A DNA stretch of 64,000 nucleotides from Caenispirillum bisanense (GCF_900230255.1 NZ_OCNJ01000003.1:233435-297434); one strand, 5' to 3'. Shown: positions 34,348 to 43,301, numbered from the stretch's first letter. Numbers and translations are program-made. Notes: generated from the letters alone by a model not told the origin.

Positions 34348-35325
34348 ATGAGCGACCATCATCACGATCACCACCACCACCACGGCACCATGGCGGCGCC
34401 GGCCAGCGACCGCGATGCGCGGCGGGTTCTGGTGGCCTTCGTGCTCACCGCGTCGTTCATGGTGGCGGAGGTGGTGGGCGGCATGGTCTCGGGCTCGCTG
34501 GCGCTGCTCGCCGATGCCGGGCACATGCTGACCGATGCGGCGTCGCTGGCGCTGGCGCTGTTCGCCTTCCGCCTCGCCCGCCGACCCGCCGACGCCGCGC
34601 GCACCTACGGATGGCACCGGGTGCAGGTGCTGGCGGCCTTCGTCAACGCCCTGGCGCTGCTCGTCATCGTCGCCTGGATCGGCTGGGAGGCGGCGGCGCG
34701 CCTGCTGGCGCAGCAGCCGGTGGGCGGCGGCATGATGCTGGGCGTGGCGGTGGCGGGGCTCGCGGTCAACGTGGCGGCCTTCGCGGTGCTGCACGGCGGC
34801 GACCAGCGGAACGTCAACCTGCGCGGCGCGGCGCTGCACGTGCTGGGCGATCTGCTGGGGTCGGTGGCGGCCATCGTCGCGGCGCTGGTCATCCTGTGGA
34901 CCGGCTGGACGCCCATCGACCCCATCCTGTCGCTGCTGGTGGCGTTGCTCATCCTGCGCACCACCATGCCGCTGCTGCGGCGCACGGCGCACATCCTGCT
35001 GGAGGGCACGCCCGAGGCGCTCGACGTCGCATCCCTGCGCGATCATGTGGCGACGGTGGACGGCGTGGTCGAAGTGCACCATGTCCATGCCTGGATGCTG
35101 ACGCCGGATCGGAACCTGGTGACGCTGCACGCGCGTATCCTACCCGGGACCGACGACACGACGGTCCTGCACCGCATCCACCACGAGCTGCGCGAGCGGT
35201 TCGACGTCGGGCACGCCACCGTGCAGATCGAGCGCGACACCGAGTGCCCGGCGCCGCCGTGCCGGCCGGGCCAGGGGAGCGGGCCCGGGCCTGCCACGAC
35301 ATCGCCTCATTCGCGCTCCCATTGA
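34348..35325 (+). CDS. czcD: Cation diffusion facilitator (zinc/cobalt exporter, CzcD/ZitB type)
   Basis: 325 residues. A His-rich N terminus (MSDHHHDHHHHHG) for metal capture is followed by six hydrophobic segments. The transport-site motifs are HMLTD in the second segment (ALLADAGHMLTDAASLAL) and HVLGDLLGS in the fifth. A cytoplasmic domain with VVEVHHVHAWML follows. These are the CDF family metal-binding signatures, and the protein exports divalent cations by proton exchange. The start is ATG at 34348. It is divergent from the hybrid kinase, with 86 bases between starts, so the two may share control. Confidence 0.9.
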   Translation: MSDHHHDHHHHHGTMAAPASDRDARRVLVAFVLTASFMVAEVVGGMVSGSLALLADAGHMLTDAASLALALFAFRLARRPADAARTYGWHRVQVLAAFVNALALLVIVAWIGWEAAARLLAQQPVGGGMMLGVAVAGLAVNVAAFAVLHGGDQRNVNLRGAALHVLGDLLGSVAAIVAALVILWTGWTPIDPILSLLVALLILRTTMPLLRRTAHILLEGTPEALDVASLRDHVATVDGVVEVHHVHAWMLTPDRNLVTLHARILPGTDDTTVLHRIHHELRERFDVGHATVQIERDTECPAPPCRPGQGSGPGPATTSPHSRSH

Positions 35326-35389
35326 CGCCACATGCGCGGGCCAGCCTCGGGCCTGAAGAGTCGACGGTCGCGCCACGGAGGTCCGGACC

Positions 35390-35953
35390 ATGAAAACCCA
35401 CCGCCTGATACTCGCCGCCGGTCTCGGCGTCGCCGTGACCCTGGCTGCCACCGGCGGTCGGCCGCACGCCCAGACGTCGGAGACCGCGCCCGCCGTGTCG
35501 GTCGAAAAGAAGGACGTGATGGTGCTCGACGGCAACACGCTGCGGCTCGGCGACCGGGTGGTGACGCTCGCGGGCGTCGAGGCGCCGGCCCTGCGGCAGC
35601 AGTGCGTGCGCGACCAGCGCGTCGAGCCCTGCGGCGAACAGGCGGCGCAGGCCCTGCAGAAGATCGTCGATCTGTCGGTGAAGCCGGTGGAATGCCGGCT
35701 GGAGAGCGGCGGCGAGGCGGTCTGCCTCGTCGAGGGCCGCGACATCGGCGAAGCGCTGGTGCTCCAGGGGCGCGCCCTGTCCAAATCCGACCGCTACGTC
35801 GAGGCCGAGGCACAGGCCAAGAAGGGCAATCTCGGCCTGTGGAGCAGCGCCTGGGTGCCGCCCGACCAGTGGCGCGACGGCCACCGCATGCCGGAAGAAG
35901 TCGCCGCCCGCAGCCGCGCCGTCGCCGGCGAAAAGAAGCCGCAGCAGGACTGA
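35390..35953 (+). CDS. Exported staphylococcal-nuclease-like protein with lost catalytic residues
   Basis: 187 residues: signal peptide (about 1-28, ending AHA) and an SNase-like OB-fold (about 40-145). The outline of the family is clear: VLDGNTLRL near 45, TLAGVEAPALRQQC near 58, CGEQAAQAL near 77, GRDIGEALVLQGRA near 115. However, the usual DGDT is DGNT, the Asp-Thr-Pro-Glu site reads VEAPA, and the active-site arginines are not in place. Nuclease activity is therefore doubtful. Four to five cysteines suggest periplasmic disulfides. It is a stand-alone gene after the CDF exporter. Confidence 0.75.
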   Translation: MKTHRLILAAGLGVAVTLAATGGRPHAQTSETAPAVSVEKKDVMVLDGNTLRLGDRVVTLAGVEAPALRQQCVRDQRVEPCGEQAAQALQKIVDLSVKPVECRLESGGEAVCLVEGRDIGEALVLQGRALSKSDRYVEAEAQAKKGNLGLWSSAWVPPDQWRDGHRMPEEVAARSRAVAGEKKPQQD

Positions 35954-36130
35954 CGCGCACGCAGCAGGACAGGATGTGGGGGAGGGTCTTCCAGCGGTGA
36001 CGGGACGCCGCGGCGTCCGGTCGCGGATGGGGGATCGGGGACACGTCGCCAGGCCGGGCAAGCAAGGGGGGGAAGCCCGACCGGCGTGGACGCGGGCTGA
36101 CCCGTCACCGCCGGAGGCCGAAGAATGGCC

Positions 36131-36205
36131 GTCGCGTTAACGAATCTGAAATGCATTTATCGCATGGCCGATATGCATATTATGCCCAAAGGCATAAGAT
36201 GTAGG
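36131..36205. repeat. AT-rich island with hairpin
   Basis: Within the 272-base gap 35954-36225, about 75 bases are strikingly AT-rich against a 70% GC background. They contain ATGCATTTATCGCATGG, GATATGCATATTATGCC and a perfect hairpin, TTATGCC (36180-36186) with GGCATAA (36191-36197) around CAAA. It lies just past the stop of the leftward binding-protein gene and may end that transcript. No ORF was seen in the gap. Confidence 0.45.
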
Positions 36206-36225
36206 TCGCGAGACCCAGTCGGGGC

Positions 36226-37464
36226 CTACTTGACCAACGGACAGTTCCCATCCTTCAACGGCCGGTAGGCCTCGGCGCCCGGGATGACGCGGACCAGCTT
36301 CAGCAGGTCCCACTCGCCGGTGGACTCGGCCGGGGTCTTGGCCTGCATCAGGTACATGTCGTGCACCATGCGGCCGTCGGCGCGGACCACGCCCTTCGGC
36401 GCGAACATGTCGGCGACGGGTAGCGCCCGCATCTGCGCCTGCACGGCGTCGGGGTCGTCGGTGCCGGCCGCTTCCACCGCTTTCAGGTAGTGGTGCACGG
36501 CCGAATAGACGCCGGCGTGGATCATGCTCGGCATCTGCCCGGTGCGGCCGTAGAAGCGGGCCGACCACTCGCGAGTCGCCTCGTTCAGGTTCCAGTAGAA
36601 GCCGGTCGTGAGCAGGAGTCCCTGGGCGGCATCGAGCCCGAGGGCGTGGATGTTCTGCAGGAAGATGAGCATGGCCGCCAGCTTCTGCGGCCCCGGCGTG
36701 ATGCCGAACTCGGCCGCCTGCTTGACCGCCAGAACGGTGTCGGCGCCGGCGTTGACCAGCCCGATGACGTCCACCTTCCGCGCCTGCGCCTGCAGCAGCA
36801 GCGACGACAGGTCGGGCGCGCCGAGCGGGTGGTGCGACCCACCGACCACGATGCCGCCGGCCGCCGCCACGAAACGCTTGGTGTCGGCGTCCAGCGCGTG
36901 CCCGAAGGCATAGTCGACGACGATGTTGTACCAGGTCTTGCCGCCGTCCTCGACCAGCGCGGTGGCGGTGCCCTTGGCGAGGGCATAGGTGTCGTAGGCC
37001 CAGTGGAAGCCGTAGGGACTGCACTTCTCGCCGGTGAAGGCGGTGGCGGCGGCGCCGACCGCGAGCACGATGGTCTTCGTCTCGCGCCCCACCTCCTGCA
37101 CGGCCAGCATGGCGCCGGAATTGGGGATGTCGGCGACGGCGTCGACGCCCCGCTCGGCGGCCCAGGTGCGGACGACCGCGGCGGCCCGGTCGGGATCGTT
37201 GCGGTGATCCTCGAACACCATGTCCACCGGTACGCCGAGGACGCGGCCGGCGAACTCCTCCACCGCCATGCGGGCGGCGACCACCGATCCCTCGCCGCTG
37301 ATGTCGGCATAGACGCCCGAACGGTCGTTGAGCACGCCGATGCGCACGACGCCGTCGGACGGGCGCGCCGCTTCGGCCGCGTCGGCATGGCCGGGCAGCA
37401 CCGCCGCGACGAGCGCCAGTCCGGCCGCCGCGGCGCGGACGGCCCATGAACCCTTGACCCCCAA
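36226..37464 (-). CDS. Orphan ABC transporter substrate-binding protein, LivK/urea type
   Basis: 412 residues, a Peripla_BP_6 (type 1 periplasmic binding fold) protein. The signal peptide is about 1-29 (AAAAGLALVAAVLPGHADA). The mature domain starts VVRIGVLNDRSGVYADISG and continues with GVPVDMVFEDHRNDPDRAA. The start is probably TTG at 37464 with GGAGGGGA five bases upstream. No permease or ATPase genes accompany it. It lies 21 bases behind an acyl-CoA synthetase on the same strand, a pairing seen in aromatic- or fatty-acid-utilisation loci. The ligand is not determinable. Confidence 0.85.
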   Translation of the reverse strand: MGVKGSWAVRAAAAGLALVAAVLPGHADAAEAARPSDGVVRIGVLNDRSGVYADISGEGSVVAARMAVEEFAGRVLGVPVDMVFEDHRNDPDRAAAVVRTWAAERGVDAVADIPNSGAMLAVQEVGRETKTIVLAVGAAATAFTGEKCSPYGFHWAYDTYALAKGTATALVEDGGKTWYNIVVDYAFGHALDADTKRFVAAAGGIVVGGSHHPLGAPDLSSLLLQAQARKVDVIGLVNAGADTVLAVKQAAEFGITPGPQKLAAMLIFLQNIHALGLDAAQGLLLTTGFYWNLNEATREWSARFYGRTGQMPSMIHAGVYSAVHHYLKAVEAAGTDDPDAVQAQMRALPVADMFAPKGVVRADGRMVHDMYLMQAKTPAESTGEWDLLKLVRVIPGAEAYRPLKDGNCPLVK

Positions 37465-37485
37465 CCCGATCCCCTCCAGCCGCGA

Positions 37486-39033
37486 TCAGTCGCCGCCGCC
37501 GTCCTCCGCCCCGGACAGCAGGCGCCGCAGTTCCGTTTTCAAGACCTTACCGTAGTTGTTTTTCGGCAAGTGTTCCACGAAACGATAGCGTTTCGGTCGC
37601 TTGAAACGGGCGATGGCCGCGAGGCAGAGGGCGTCCAGTTCCTCGGCCGTGCAGGCGGCGCCCGCGGCGGGCACCACGAAGGCGATCACTTCCTCGCCCC
37701 AGTCGGCGTGCGGCTGCCCGACCACCGAGACCTCGCGCACCGCCGGATGGGTCAGCAGCACTTCTTCCACCTCGCGCGGATAGATGTTGCTGCCGCCCGA
37801 GATGATGACGTCCTTGCTGCGGTCCTTCAGCGTCAGGAAGCCGTCGTCGTCGAGCGCGCCCATGTCGCCGGTGAACAGCCAGCCGTCATGCACCGTGCGC
37901 GCCGTCGCCTCGGCGTCCTGCCAGTAGCCGAGCATGACCGACGGGCCGCGCACCAGCACCTCGCCGGTTTCGCCGGGCGGCAGCGGGCGGCCCTCGTCGT
38001 CGGCCACCCGCACCTCGACCAGCGTCTGCCGCACGCCGACGGAGGCGAGACGCGCCTCGTGCCGGGGATGGGCGGCGTCGGCGTGCAGGGCCTTGGACAG
38101 GGCGGTGATGGTCATGGGGCTCTCGCCCTGGCCGTAGATCTGGGCGAGCTTGGGGCCGAACACCTCCATGGCGCGCCGGCAGTCGGCCACGTACATGGGG
38201 CCGCCGCCGTAGACGATGGTCTTCAGGTTGCGCGTATCGGACCCGCCCGCCGCCGGCGCATGGGCGAGGCGGTGAACCATGGTGGGCGCCGCGAAGAACG
38301 ACAGGCCGGGCTGGTGCGGCAGCAGGGCGAGGATCTCGTCGGGCTCGAAGCCGCCGCTTTCGGGGATCACCTGCCGCGCCATGGCGGCCACGTGCGGCAG
38401 GATGTAGAGGCCGGAGCCGTGGCTCATGGGGGCGGCGTGAAGCAGGGCGTCGGCGGCCGAGACGGCGTCGACGTCCATGAAGTAGCAGGCCGTCATGGTC
38501 AGGAGGTTGCGGTTGGACAGCATGGCGCCCTTGGGCCGCCCCGTGGTGCCGCTGGTGTAGAACAGCCACGCGAGATCGTCCTGGCCACGCGGCACCGGGG
38601 GCAGCGGGTCGTGGGCGAGCAGGCCGCGCCACTCCGCCGAGCCGGCCTCGATCAGGCGCACGCCGCCGTCGCGCACGACAGGGCAGGCGCCCAGGCTGCC
38701 GGCCATGTCCGGCGTCACCAGCACGACGCGGGCGCCCGAGTGGGCGAGCATGTAGTCGAATTCCAGGCTGTGCAGCTTGGCGTTCATGGGCACCGCCGCA
38801 AGCCCGCCGTGCCAGATGCCGAACAGCGCCTCCACGTACTCCGGGCAATTGGTCATGGCGATGGCGACCCGCTCGCCCTCCGCCAGGCCCAGCCCATGGC
38901 GCAAGGCGCCGGCGAGGCGGGCGGCGCGGTCGGCGAGGGCGGCCCAGGTGGCGACGGTGGTCGTCCCCACCTGCACGGCGGGCGCCGTGGCGGCGACCCC
39001 GGCGGCGCGGGTGAGCAGGGTGGCGAGGTTCAT
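37486..39033 (-). CDS. Acyl-CoA synthetase (AMP-binding family)
   Basis: 515 residues of the ANL adenylating superfamily; it activates a carboxylic acid with ATP and CoA. Visible motifs are LFYTSGTTGRPKGAML (P-loop-like A3) near residue 155, YGQGESPM (A5) near 290, GWLFTGDMGALDDDGFL (A7) near 387, KDVIISGGSNIYPREVEE (A8) near 410, and the catalytic Lys in NNYGKVLKTELRR near 500. Chain-length specificity cannot be read. It forms a leftward unit with the orphan binding protein. Confidence 0.88.
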   Translation of the reverse strand: MNLATLLTRAAGVAATAPAVQVGTTTVATWAALADRAARLAGALRHGLGLAEGERVAIAMTNCPEYVEALFGIWHGGLAAVPMNAKLHSLEFDYMLAHSGARVVLVTPDMAGSLGACPVVRDGGVRLIEAGSAEWRGLLAHDPLPPVPRGQDDLAWLFYTSGTTGRPKGAMLSNRNLLTMTACYFMDVDAVSAADALLHAAPMSHGSGLYILPHVAAMARQVIPESGGFEPDEILALLPHQPGLSFFAAPTMVHRLAHAPAAGGSDTRNLKTIVYGGGPMYVADCRRAMEVFGPKLAQIYGQGESPMTITALSKALHADAAHPRHEARLASVGVRQTLVEVRVADDEGRPLPPGETGEVLVRGPSVMLGYWQDAEATARTVHDGWLFTGDMGALDDDGFLTLKDRSKDVIISGGSNIYPREVEEVLLTHPAVREVSVVGQPHADWGEEVIAFVVPAAGAACTAEELDALCLAAIARFKRPKRYRFVEHLPKNNYGKVLKTELRRLLSGAEDGGGD

Positions 39034-39118
39034 GGCGGCGGCGATCTCCCTGTGGGCCGTTCTGTGCGGCGTTTCAGGGGCTTATCCTACGACACCTGTG
39101 CCGCCACGTCAGGAGCCG

Positions 39119-40486
39119 CTAAAGGGGGAGTGTCACGGTCACCCGCAGGCCGCCGCCGGGCGCGTCGCTGAGGGTGATGGTGCCGCCGTGGGCATGGACG
39201 ATGGTCCGCGCCACCGACAGGCCGAGCCCGGTGCCGCCCGTTTCCCGCGAGCGCGACGCCTCGATGCGGTAGAACGGCGCGAAGACCTTCTCGCGCTCCG
39301 CCGGCGGGATGCCGGGGCCGCGGTCGTCCACCGTCACCACCGCCGCGCCGGCGTCCCGCGTCACCAGGACGGAGGCGCTGCCGCCGTACTTCTCGGCGTT
39401 GTCGAGCAGGTTGGCGAAGACCCGCTTCAGGCCGGTCGGGCGCGCCTGCAGGACGAGGGCGTCCGGTGCCTCCACCGTCACCGGCCGGCCTTCCGCCGCG
39501 TCGCGCAGCAGGGCGGCGAGGTCGACGGCGGCGGGCGGTTCCGCCTGCGCGTCCTGGCGGGCGAAGGCGAGGGTGGCGGCGATCATGCGCTCCATGTCTT
39601 CCAGATCGGCGAGCATCTTGTCGCGGTCGGTCTCGTCGTCCATCAGTTCGGCGCGCAGGCGCAGGCGGGTGATGGGCGTGCGCAGGTCGTGGGAGATGGC
39701 CGCCAGCATGCGCGTACGGTCCTCGACGTAGCGCGTGAGGCGGCGCTGCATTTCATTGAAGGCTGCCGCCGCCCGCCGCACCTCGCGCGGGCCGGTTTCG
39801 GGCAGGGGCTCGGTGCGGACGTCGACGCCGAGCCGCACCGCCGCCGCCTCCAGGGTGCGCAAGGGACGCACGGCGCGGCGCAGGCCCCAATAGGCGATGG
39901 CGCCGACCACCAGGGTCACGGCGGTCACCAGCACCAGGAACTGCGGCTGCCACAGGCGTTCCGGGCGGTCGAGCACGACGACGCCGGTCAGCCACATCCC
40001 GTCGCTCAGGCGCATGCCGGCCGCCACATGGGGCAGGGCGCCGGGGGCGGTCATGCGGGCGTGCATGCGGCCCATGCCGGGCGGCATGTCGGAGGGCGGC
40101 GGCAGGTCGTCGCGCAGGCGGCCGACGCTCAGCTCCACCGCGTCGGGCAGACGCTCGCGCAGCAGCCCCTCCATGATCCGCACCAGCGGCCCGATCCCCG
40201 GTTCCACCACCGGCGCCGGGCTCAGCACCACGCGGAAGCCGTGGCTGCCCATGGCGCGGGCGACGCCGCGCCGGGCCTCGGGCGGCGCGGCGGCCACCGT
40301 CTCCACCGCCGCCGCCATGCGGTCGGCGGCCTGGCGCAGGCCCGCCGCCTCCAGCGCCGCTTCGCGGTTGCGGGCGTAGAGGCCGAGCACGGCGAGGTGC
40401 GACACCAGCAGGACGGCCGCCAGCACCACCACGAACCAGCCGGTGATGGTGTCGGGCAGCAGGCGGATGCGGCGGCGCGCGCTCAT
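39119..40486 (-). CDS. Membrane sensor histidine kinase (EnvZ/CpxA-like)
   Basis: 455 residues. TM1 is about 16-38, followed by a periplasmic loop of about 130 residues rich in Ala/Met/Pro, TM2 at about 170-190, and a HAMP linker. HisKA has the phospho-His near 263 (AAISHDLRTPITRLRLRAEL). The HATPase has NLLDNAEKYGG, VDDRGPGIPP and GGTGLGLSVARTIVHAHGG. It is transcribed after its response regulator with a 4-base ATGA overlap, so the two form one two-component system. The Met-rich loop (DMPPGMGRMHARM) hints at metal, perhaps copper, sensing, but that is inference. Confidence 0.88.
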   Translation of the reverse strand: MSARRRIRLLPDTITGWFVVVLAAVLLVSHLAVLGLYARNREAALEAAGLRQAADRMAAAVETVAAAPPEARRGVARAMGSHGFRVVLSPAPVVEPGIGPLVRIMEGLLRERLPDAVELSVGRLRDDLPPPSDMPPGMGRMHARMTAPGALPHVAAGMRLSDGMWLTGVVVLDRPERLWQPQFLVLVTAVTLVVGAIAYWGLRRAVRPLRTLEAAAVRLGVDVRTEPLPETGPREVRRAAAAFNEMQRRLTRYVEDRTRMLAAISHDLRTPITRLRLRAELMDDETDRDKMLADLEDMERMIAATLAFARQDAQAEPPAAVDLAALLRDAAEGRPVTVEAPDALVLQARPTGLKRVFANLLDNAEKYGGSASVLVTRDAGAAVVTVDDRGPGIPPAEREKVFAPFYRIEASRSRETGGTGLGLSVARTIVHAHGGTITLSDAPGGGLRVTVTLPL

Positions 40487-41232
40487 GCCCGTTCGACCTC
40501 CGGCGTGAACAGATAGCCGCCGCCGCGCACGGTCTTGATGAGGCTGGGCTGCTTGGGGTCGGGCTCGATCTTGCGGCGCAGCCGGCTGACCTGGATGTCG
40601 ACGCTGCGGTCGAAGGCGATGGCCTGGCGGCCGCGGGCGAGGTCCAGCAACTGGTCGCGCGAGAGCACCCGGCGCGGATGCTCCACGAAGGCGAGCAGCA
40701 TGTCGTATTCGCCGGCCGACAGGTCCAGTTCCGTGCCGTCGGCGGCGGTGCAGGTTCGGGTGGCGGGGTCGAGCACCAGCCCGGCGAAGCGGTAGGATGG
40801 CTCGCCGGGCGCATCGGGGGCAGTGTCGGGCGCCGGCGCGACGTCGGGCGGCGCGGCCCGGCGCAGCACTGCCTTGACACGGGCCACCAGCTCGCGCGGG
40901 TTGAAGGGCTTGGGCAGGTAGTCGTCGGCGCCCATCTCCAGGCCGACGATGCGGTCCACGTCTTCGCCCATGGCGGTGAGCATGACGATGGGTGTGCGGT
41001 CGCCCTCGGCGCGCAGGGTGCGGCAGAGCGTAAGCCCGTCGTCGCCCGGCAGCATGAGGTCGAGCACCACCAGATCGGGCCGGTCCTCGGCCATGCGGGC
41101 GCGCATTTCCACCCCGTCGGCCGCCGTCGTCACCCGGAAGCCGTGGCGGACGAGGAAGCGGCCGAGCAGGTCGCGGATTTCGCGGTCGTCGTCGACGACG
41201 AGCAGATGAGGTTCGGCGGGCAGCGTGCTCAT
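40483..41232 (-). CDS. OmpR-family response regulator
   Basis: 249 residues. The receiver (about 8-122) has Asp14-Asp16, phospho-acceptor Asp58 in LVVLDLMLPGDDG and Lys near 108 in LPKPFNPREL. A linker of about 25 Ala/Pro/Asp residues follows, then a winged-helix DNA-binding domain with SVDIQVSRLRRKIEPDPKQPSLIKTVRGGGY split over its recognition region. The upstream gene of the kinase pair, starting ATG at 41232. Target genes are unknown; no direct-repeat operator was identified in the 64-base gap behind it. Confidence 0.9.
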   Translation of the reverse strand: MSTLPAEPHLLVVDDDREIRDLLGRFLVRHGFRVTTAADGVEMRARMAEDRPDLVVLDLMLPGDDGLTLCRTLRAEGDRTPIVMLTAMGEDVDRIVGLEMGADDYLPKPFNPRELVARVKAVLRRAAPPDVAPAPDTAPDAPGEPSYRFAGLVLDPATRTCTAADGTELDLSAGEYDMLLAFVEHPRRVLSRDQLLDLARGRQAIAFDRSVDIQVSRLRRKIEPDPKQPSLIKTVRGGGYLFTPEVERA

Positions 41233-41296
41233 GATGGCCGAGGATACCCCCTCCCGGCCCCGCGGCGGAGAGGGAAAAGCACGCCGTTACACTGTG

Positions 41297-42511
41297 TTAC
41301 GGTGCGATACGGCGGGGCTGCGTCAGGATCGGCGCATAGACCACGAGGAAGCACAGGAAGGCGAGGCTCCACAGCACGCCCGACGACACCATCAGGCCCA
41401 GGTAGGCGCCGGGCTTCAGCGCCGGGCCGAACACCCGCACCAGCGCCGCCATGCCGACCAGCAGGAAGGCGAGGCTGGTGAGCGGTGCCGCCACGATGAC
41501 CCGCCCGCTGTGGCCGAGGGCGGCGCGGCTCATGACCGCCAGCGTCATGGTGCCGACGGCGCCGACGGTCATGGCGTGCCAGGCGGTGGTCGGCGGCAGC
41601 CAGTCGAACAGATGCGCCGCCGCCTCGGTCAGGAAGGCGATGCCGATCCAGGCATAGCCCACGTGCAGGACGAAGAGGATGGGCTCGGCCAGCGTCGCCA
41701 TGCCGTTCCAGTGCGACAGCCGCCACAACACCGCCACGCCGGCCAGCAGCGCCGCGATCCCGGTCAGCCACCACCACGCGCCGAGGGCGTGCAGGATCAG
41801 CATGAGCAGGGCGAGACCGACGGCCACCTTCTCCAGCGCCCCGTCCTGGCGCACCGAATCGGGCCGGCCGTGGGCTTGCATCCAATTGCGGGTGAAAGTG
41901 GGCACGATGCGCCCGCCGATCAGCACCATCATCACCGCCGCCACGTCGATGGCGAGGCGGCGGCCGTAGGTGCCCGTCGCGGCGATGCCCATGAACTCCA
42001 GGTGACTGAGCAAGGTGCACAGCCACCACACCATGAGCAACGGCAGGAACACCTGGTTGCGCGGCTTGCGGGTCGGCAAGAGGGCGCGGGCCAGCACGCC
42101 GATCAGCACCGGCAGGAAGGCGAGGTCGACCGCCGCCACCAGCCACTCCGGCAGCAGCCCCGCCGCCCACAGGCCGATGCGCCCGGCCAGCCACAGGCCC
42201 GCCAGCAGCATGACCGTGCCGCGTCCCGGCTCGGCGCAGCCCGTCCAGTGCGGCACGGCGGTGAGCAGGAAGCCGGCGGCCGTCGCCACGGTGAAGCCGA
42301 ACAGCATCTCGTGGGCGTGCCAGCCGACCGGGTGCGTGGCTGGCCCGAGCGCCGCCCCGCCCGGCACCGCCAGCCACAGCGCCCACAGCGCCACGGCGAG
42401 CGTCGCGTGCAGGCCGGCGAGCAGGAAGAAGACGCGGAAGGCGGCGGAAAACACGGCCGGTCCGCCGGATCGCGACGCGGCGGAGGCGGCGGCGCGGTCG
42501 GTGTCTGTCAT
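41297..42511 (-). CDS. nnrS: NnrS family heme-copper membrane protein
   Basis: 404 residues with about twelve hydrophobic segments. It is of the NnrS family, found with denitrification genes and protective against nitric oxide stress. Typical are VFSAAFRVFFLLAGLHA near the start, HPVGWHAHEMLFGFTVATAAGFLL near 60-85 (candidate metal-ligating His) and TFTRNWMQAHGRP in the middle. I placed the start at ATG 42511. A GTG at 42454 is also possible and would fit better with the FNR-type box at 42519-42532 acting on this gene. It is divergent from nnrU. Confidence 0.88.
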   Translation of the reverse strand: MTDTDRAAASAASRSGGPAVFSAAFRVFFLLAGLHATLAVALWALWLAVPGGAALGPATHPVGWHAHEMLFGFTVATAAGFLLTAVPHWTGCAEPGRGTVMLLAGLWLAGRIGLWAAGLLPEWLVAAVDLAFLPVLIGVLARALLPTRKPRNQVFLPLLMVWWLCTLLSHLEFMGIAATGTYGRRLAIDVAAVMMVLIGGRIVPTFTRNWMQAHGRPDSVRQDGALEKVAVGLALLMLILHALGAWWWLTGIAALLAGVAVLWRLSHWNGMATLAEPILFVLHVGYAWIGIAFLTEAAAHLFDWLPPTTAWHAMTVGAVGTMTLAVMSRAALGHSGRVIVAAPLTSLAFLLVGMAALVRVFGPALKPGAYLGLMVSSGVLWSLAFLCFLVVYAPILTQPRRIAP

Positions 42512-42518
42512 GGCGATC

Positions 42519-42532
42519 TTGATCCCGGTCAA
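42519..42532. promoter_or_regulatory. FNR/NnrR-type operator between nnrS and nnrU
   Basis: TTGATCCCGGTCAA is a near-perfect inverted repeat matching the FNR/DNR/NnrR consensus TTGAT-N4-ATCAA (one mismatch). For the rightward nnrU gene, a TAGGGT -10 at 42555-42560 puts the transcript start near 42567, so the box is centred at about -41.5. That is the classical class II activator position. Confidence 0.7.
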
Positions 42533-42611
42533 GTGGCGGGTCAGGGTCGTGGCCTAGGGTGGTCCTGCACCCCCGGCGTGTTCCCTCTCGTGCACTGGAC
42601 CGACGTTTGAC

Positions 42612-43301
42612 ATGACCCAATTGTTGCTCGCCGTCGCGGTCTTCCTGCTGACCCACAGCCTGCCCGCCGCCCGCCCCCTGCGCAGCCGCCTGATCGCCAC
42701 CGTCGGGCGCGGCCCCTACATGGCCGGATACTCCGCCCTCAGCCTGCTGGTGCTGGCCTGGGTCGGCTGGGCCTATGCCACCGCGCCCTACGTGCCGGTG
42801 CGCGATTACGTGGGGGCGACGGCCTGGGTGCCGCTCGTGCTCATGCCGGTCGCCTGCATCCTGGGCGTGGCGGCGCTGACGCAGCCGAACCCGCTGTCGG
42901 TGGCGGTGCGCTCGCGCGGCTTCGATCCCGACCGGCCGGGGGTGACAGCGGTGGTGCGCCATCCGCTCATCTGGGCTTTCATCCTGTGGGCCGGCTCCCA
43001 CCTGATCGCCAACGAGGATCTGGCGTCGCTCATCCTGTTCGGGCTGCTGCTGGCGCTCAGCCTCGCCGGACCGCTCGCGGTGGACGCCAAGGCGCGCCGC
43101 GGCCTGGGCGAGGCGGAATGGCGGCGGCTGGCCGCCCGCACCTCGGCCTGGCCGCTGGCGGCGCCACTGACGGGGCGGGTGCGGTGGCGCGATGCGTGGC
43201 CGGGCTGGGTGCCGGTGGCGGCGGGGCTGCTGCTCTACGTCGCGCTCTTGCACCTGCACGGGCCGGTGATCGGCGTGGTACCCTGGGCGGGGCTGTCCTG
43301 A
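42612..43301 (+). CDS. nnrU: NnrU family membrane protein
   Basis: 229 residues with six to seven hydrophobic segments. NnrU-type features include an N-terminal FLLTHSLPAARPLRSRL, RHPLIWAFILWAGSHLIANED near residue 118 (conserved His) and the arginine-rich loop AKARRGLGEAEWRRLAARTS. NnrU proteins are linked to nitrite/nitric-oxide metabolism; the exact role is unsettled. The start is ATG at 42612, about 45 bases after the predicted start of an FNR-type promoter shared with nnrS. Confidence 0.87.
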   Translation: MTQLLLAVAVFLLTHSLPAARPLRSRLIATVGRGPYMAGYSALSLLVLAWVGWAYATAPYVPVRDYVGATAWVPLVLMPVACILGVAALTQPNPLSVAVRSRGFDPDRPGVTAVVRHPLIWAFILWAGSHLIANEDLASLILFGLLLALSLAGPLAVDAKARRGLGEAEWRRLAARTSAWPLAAPLTGRVRWRDAWPGWVPVAAGLLLYVALLHLHGPVIGVVPWAGLS

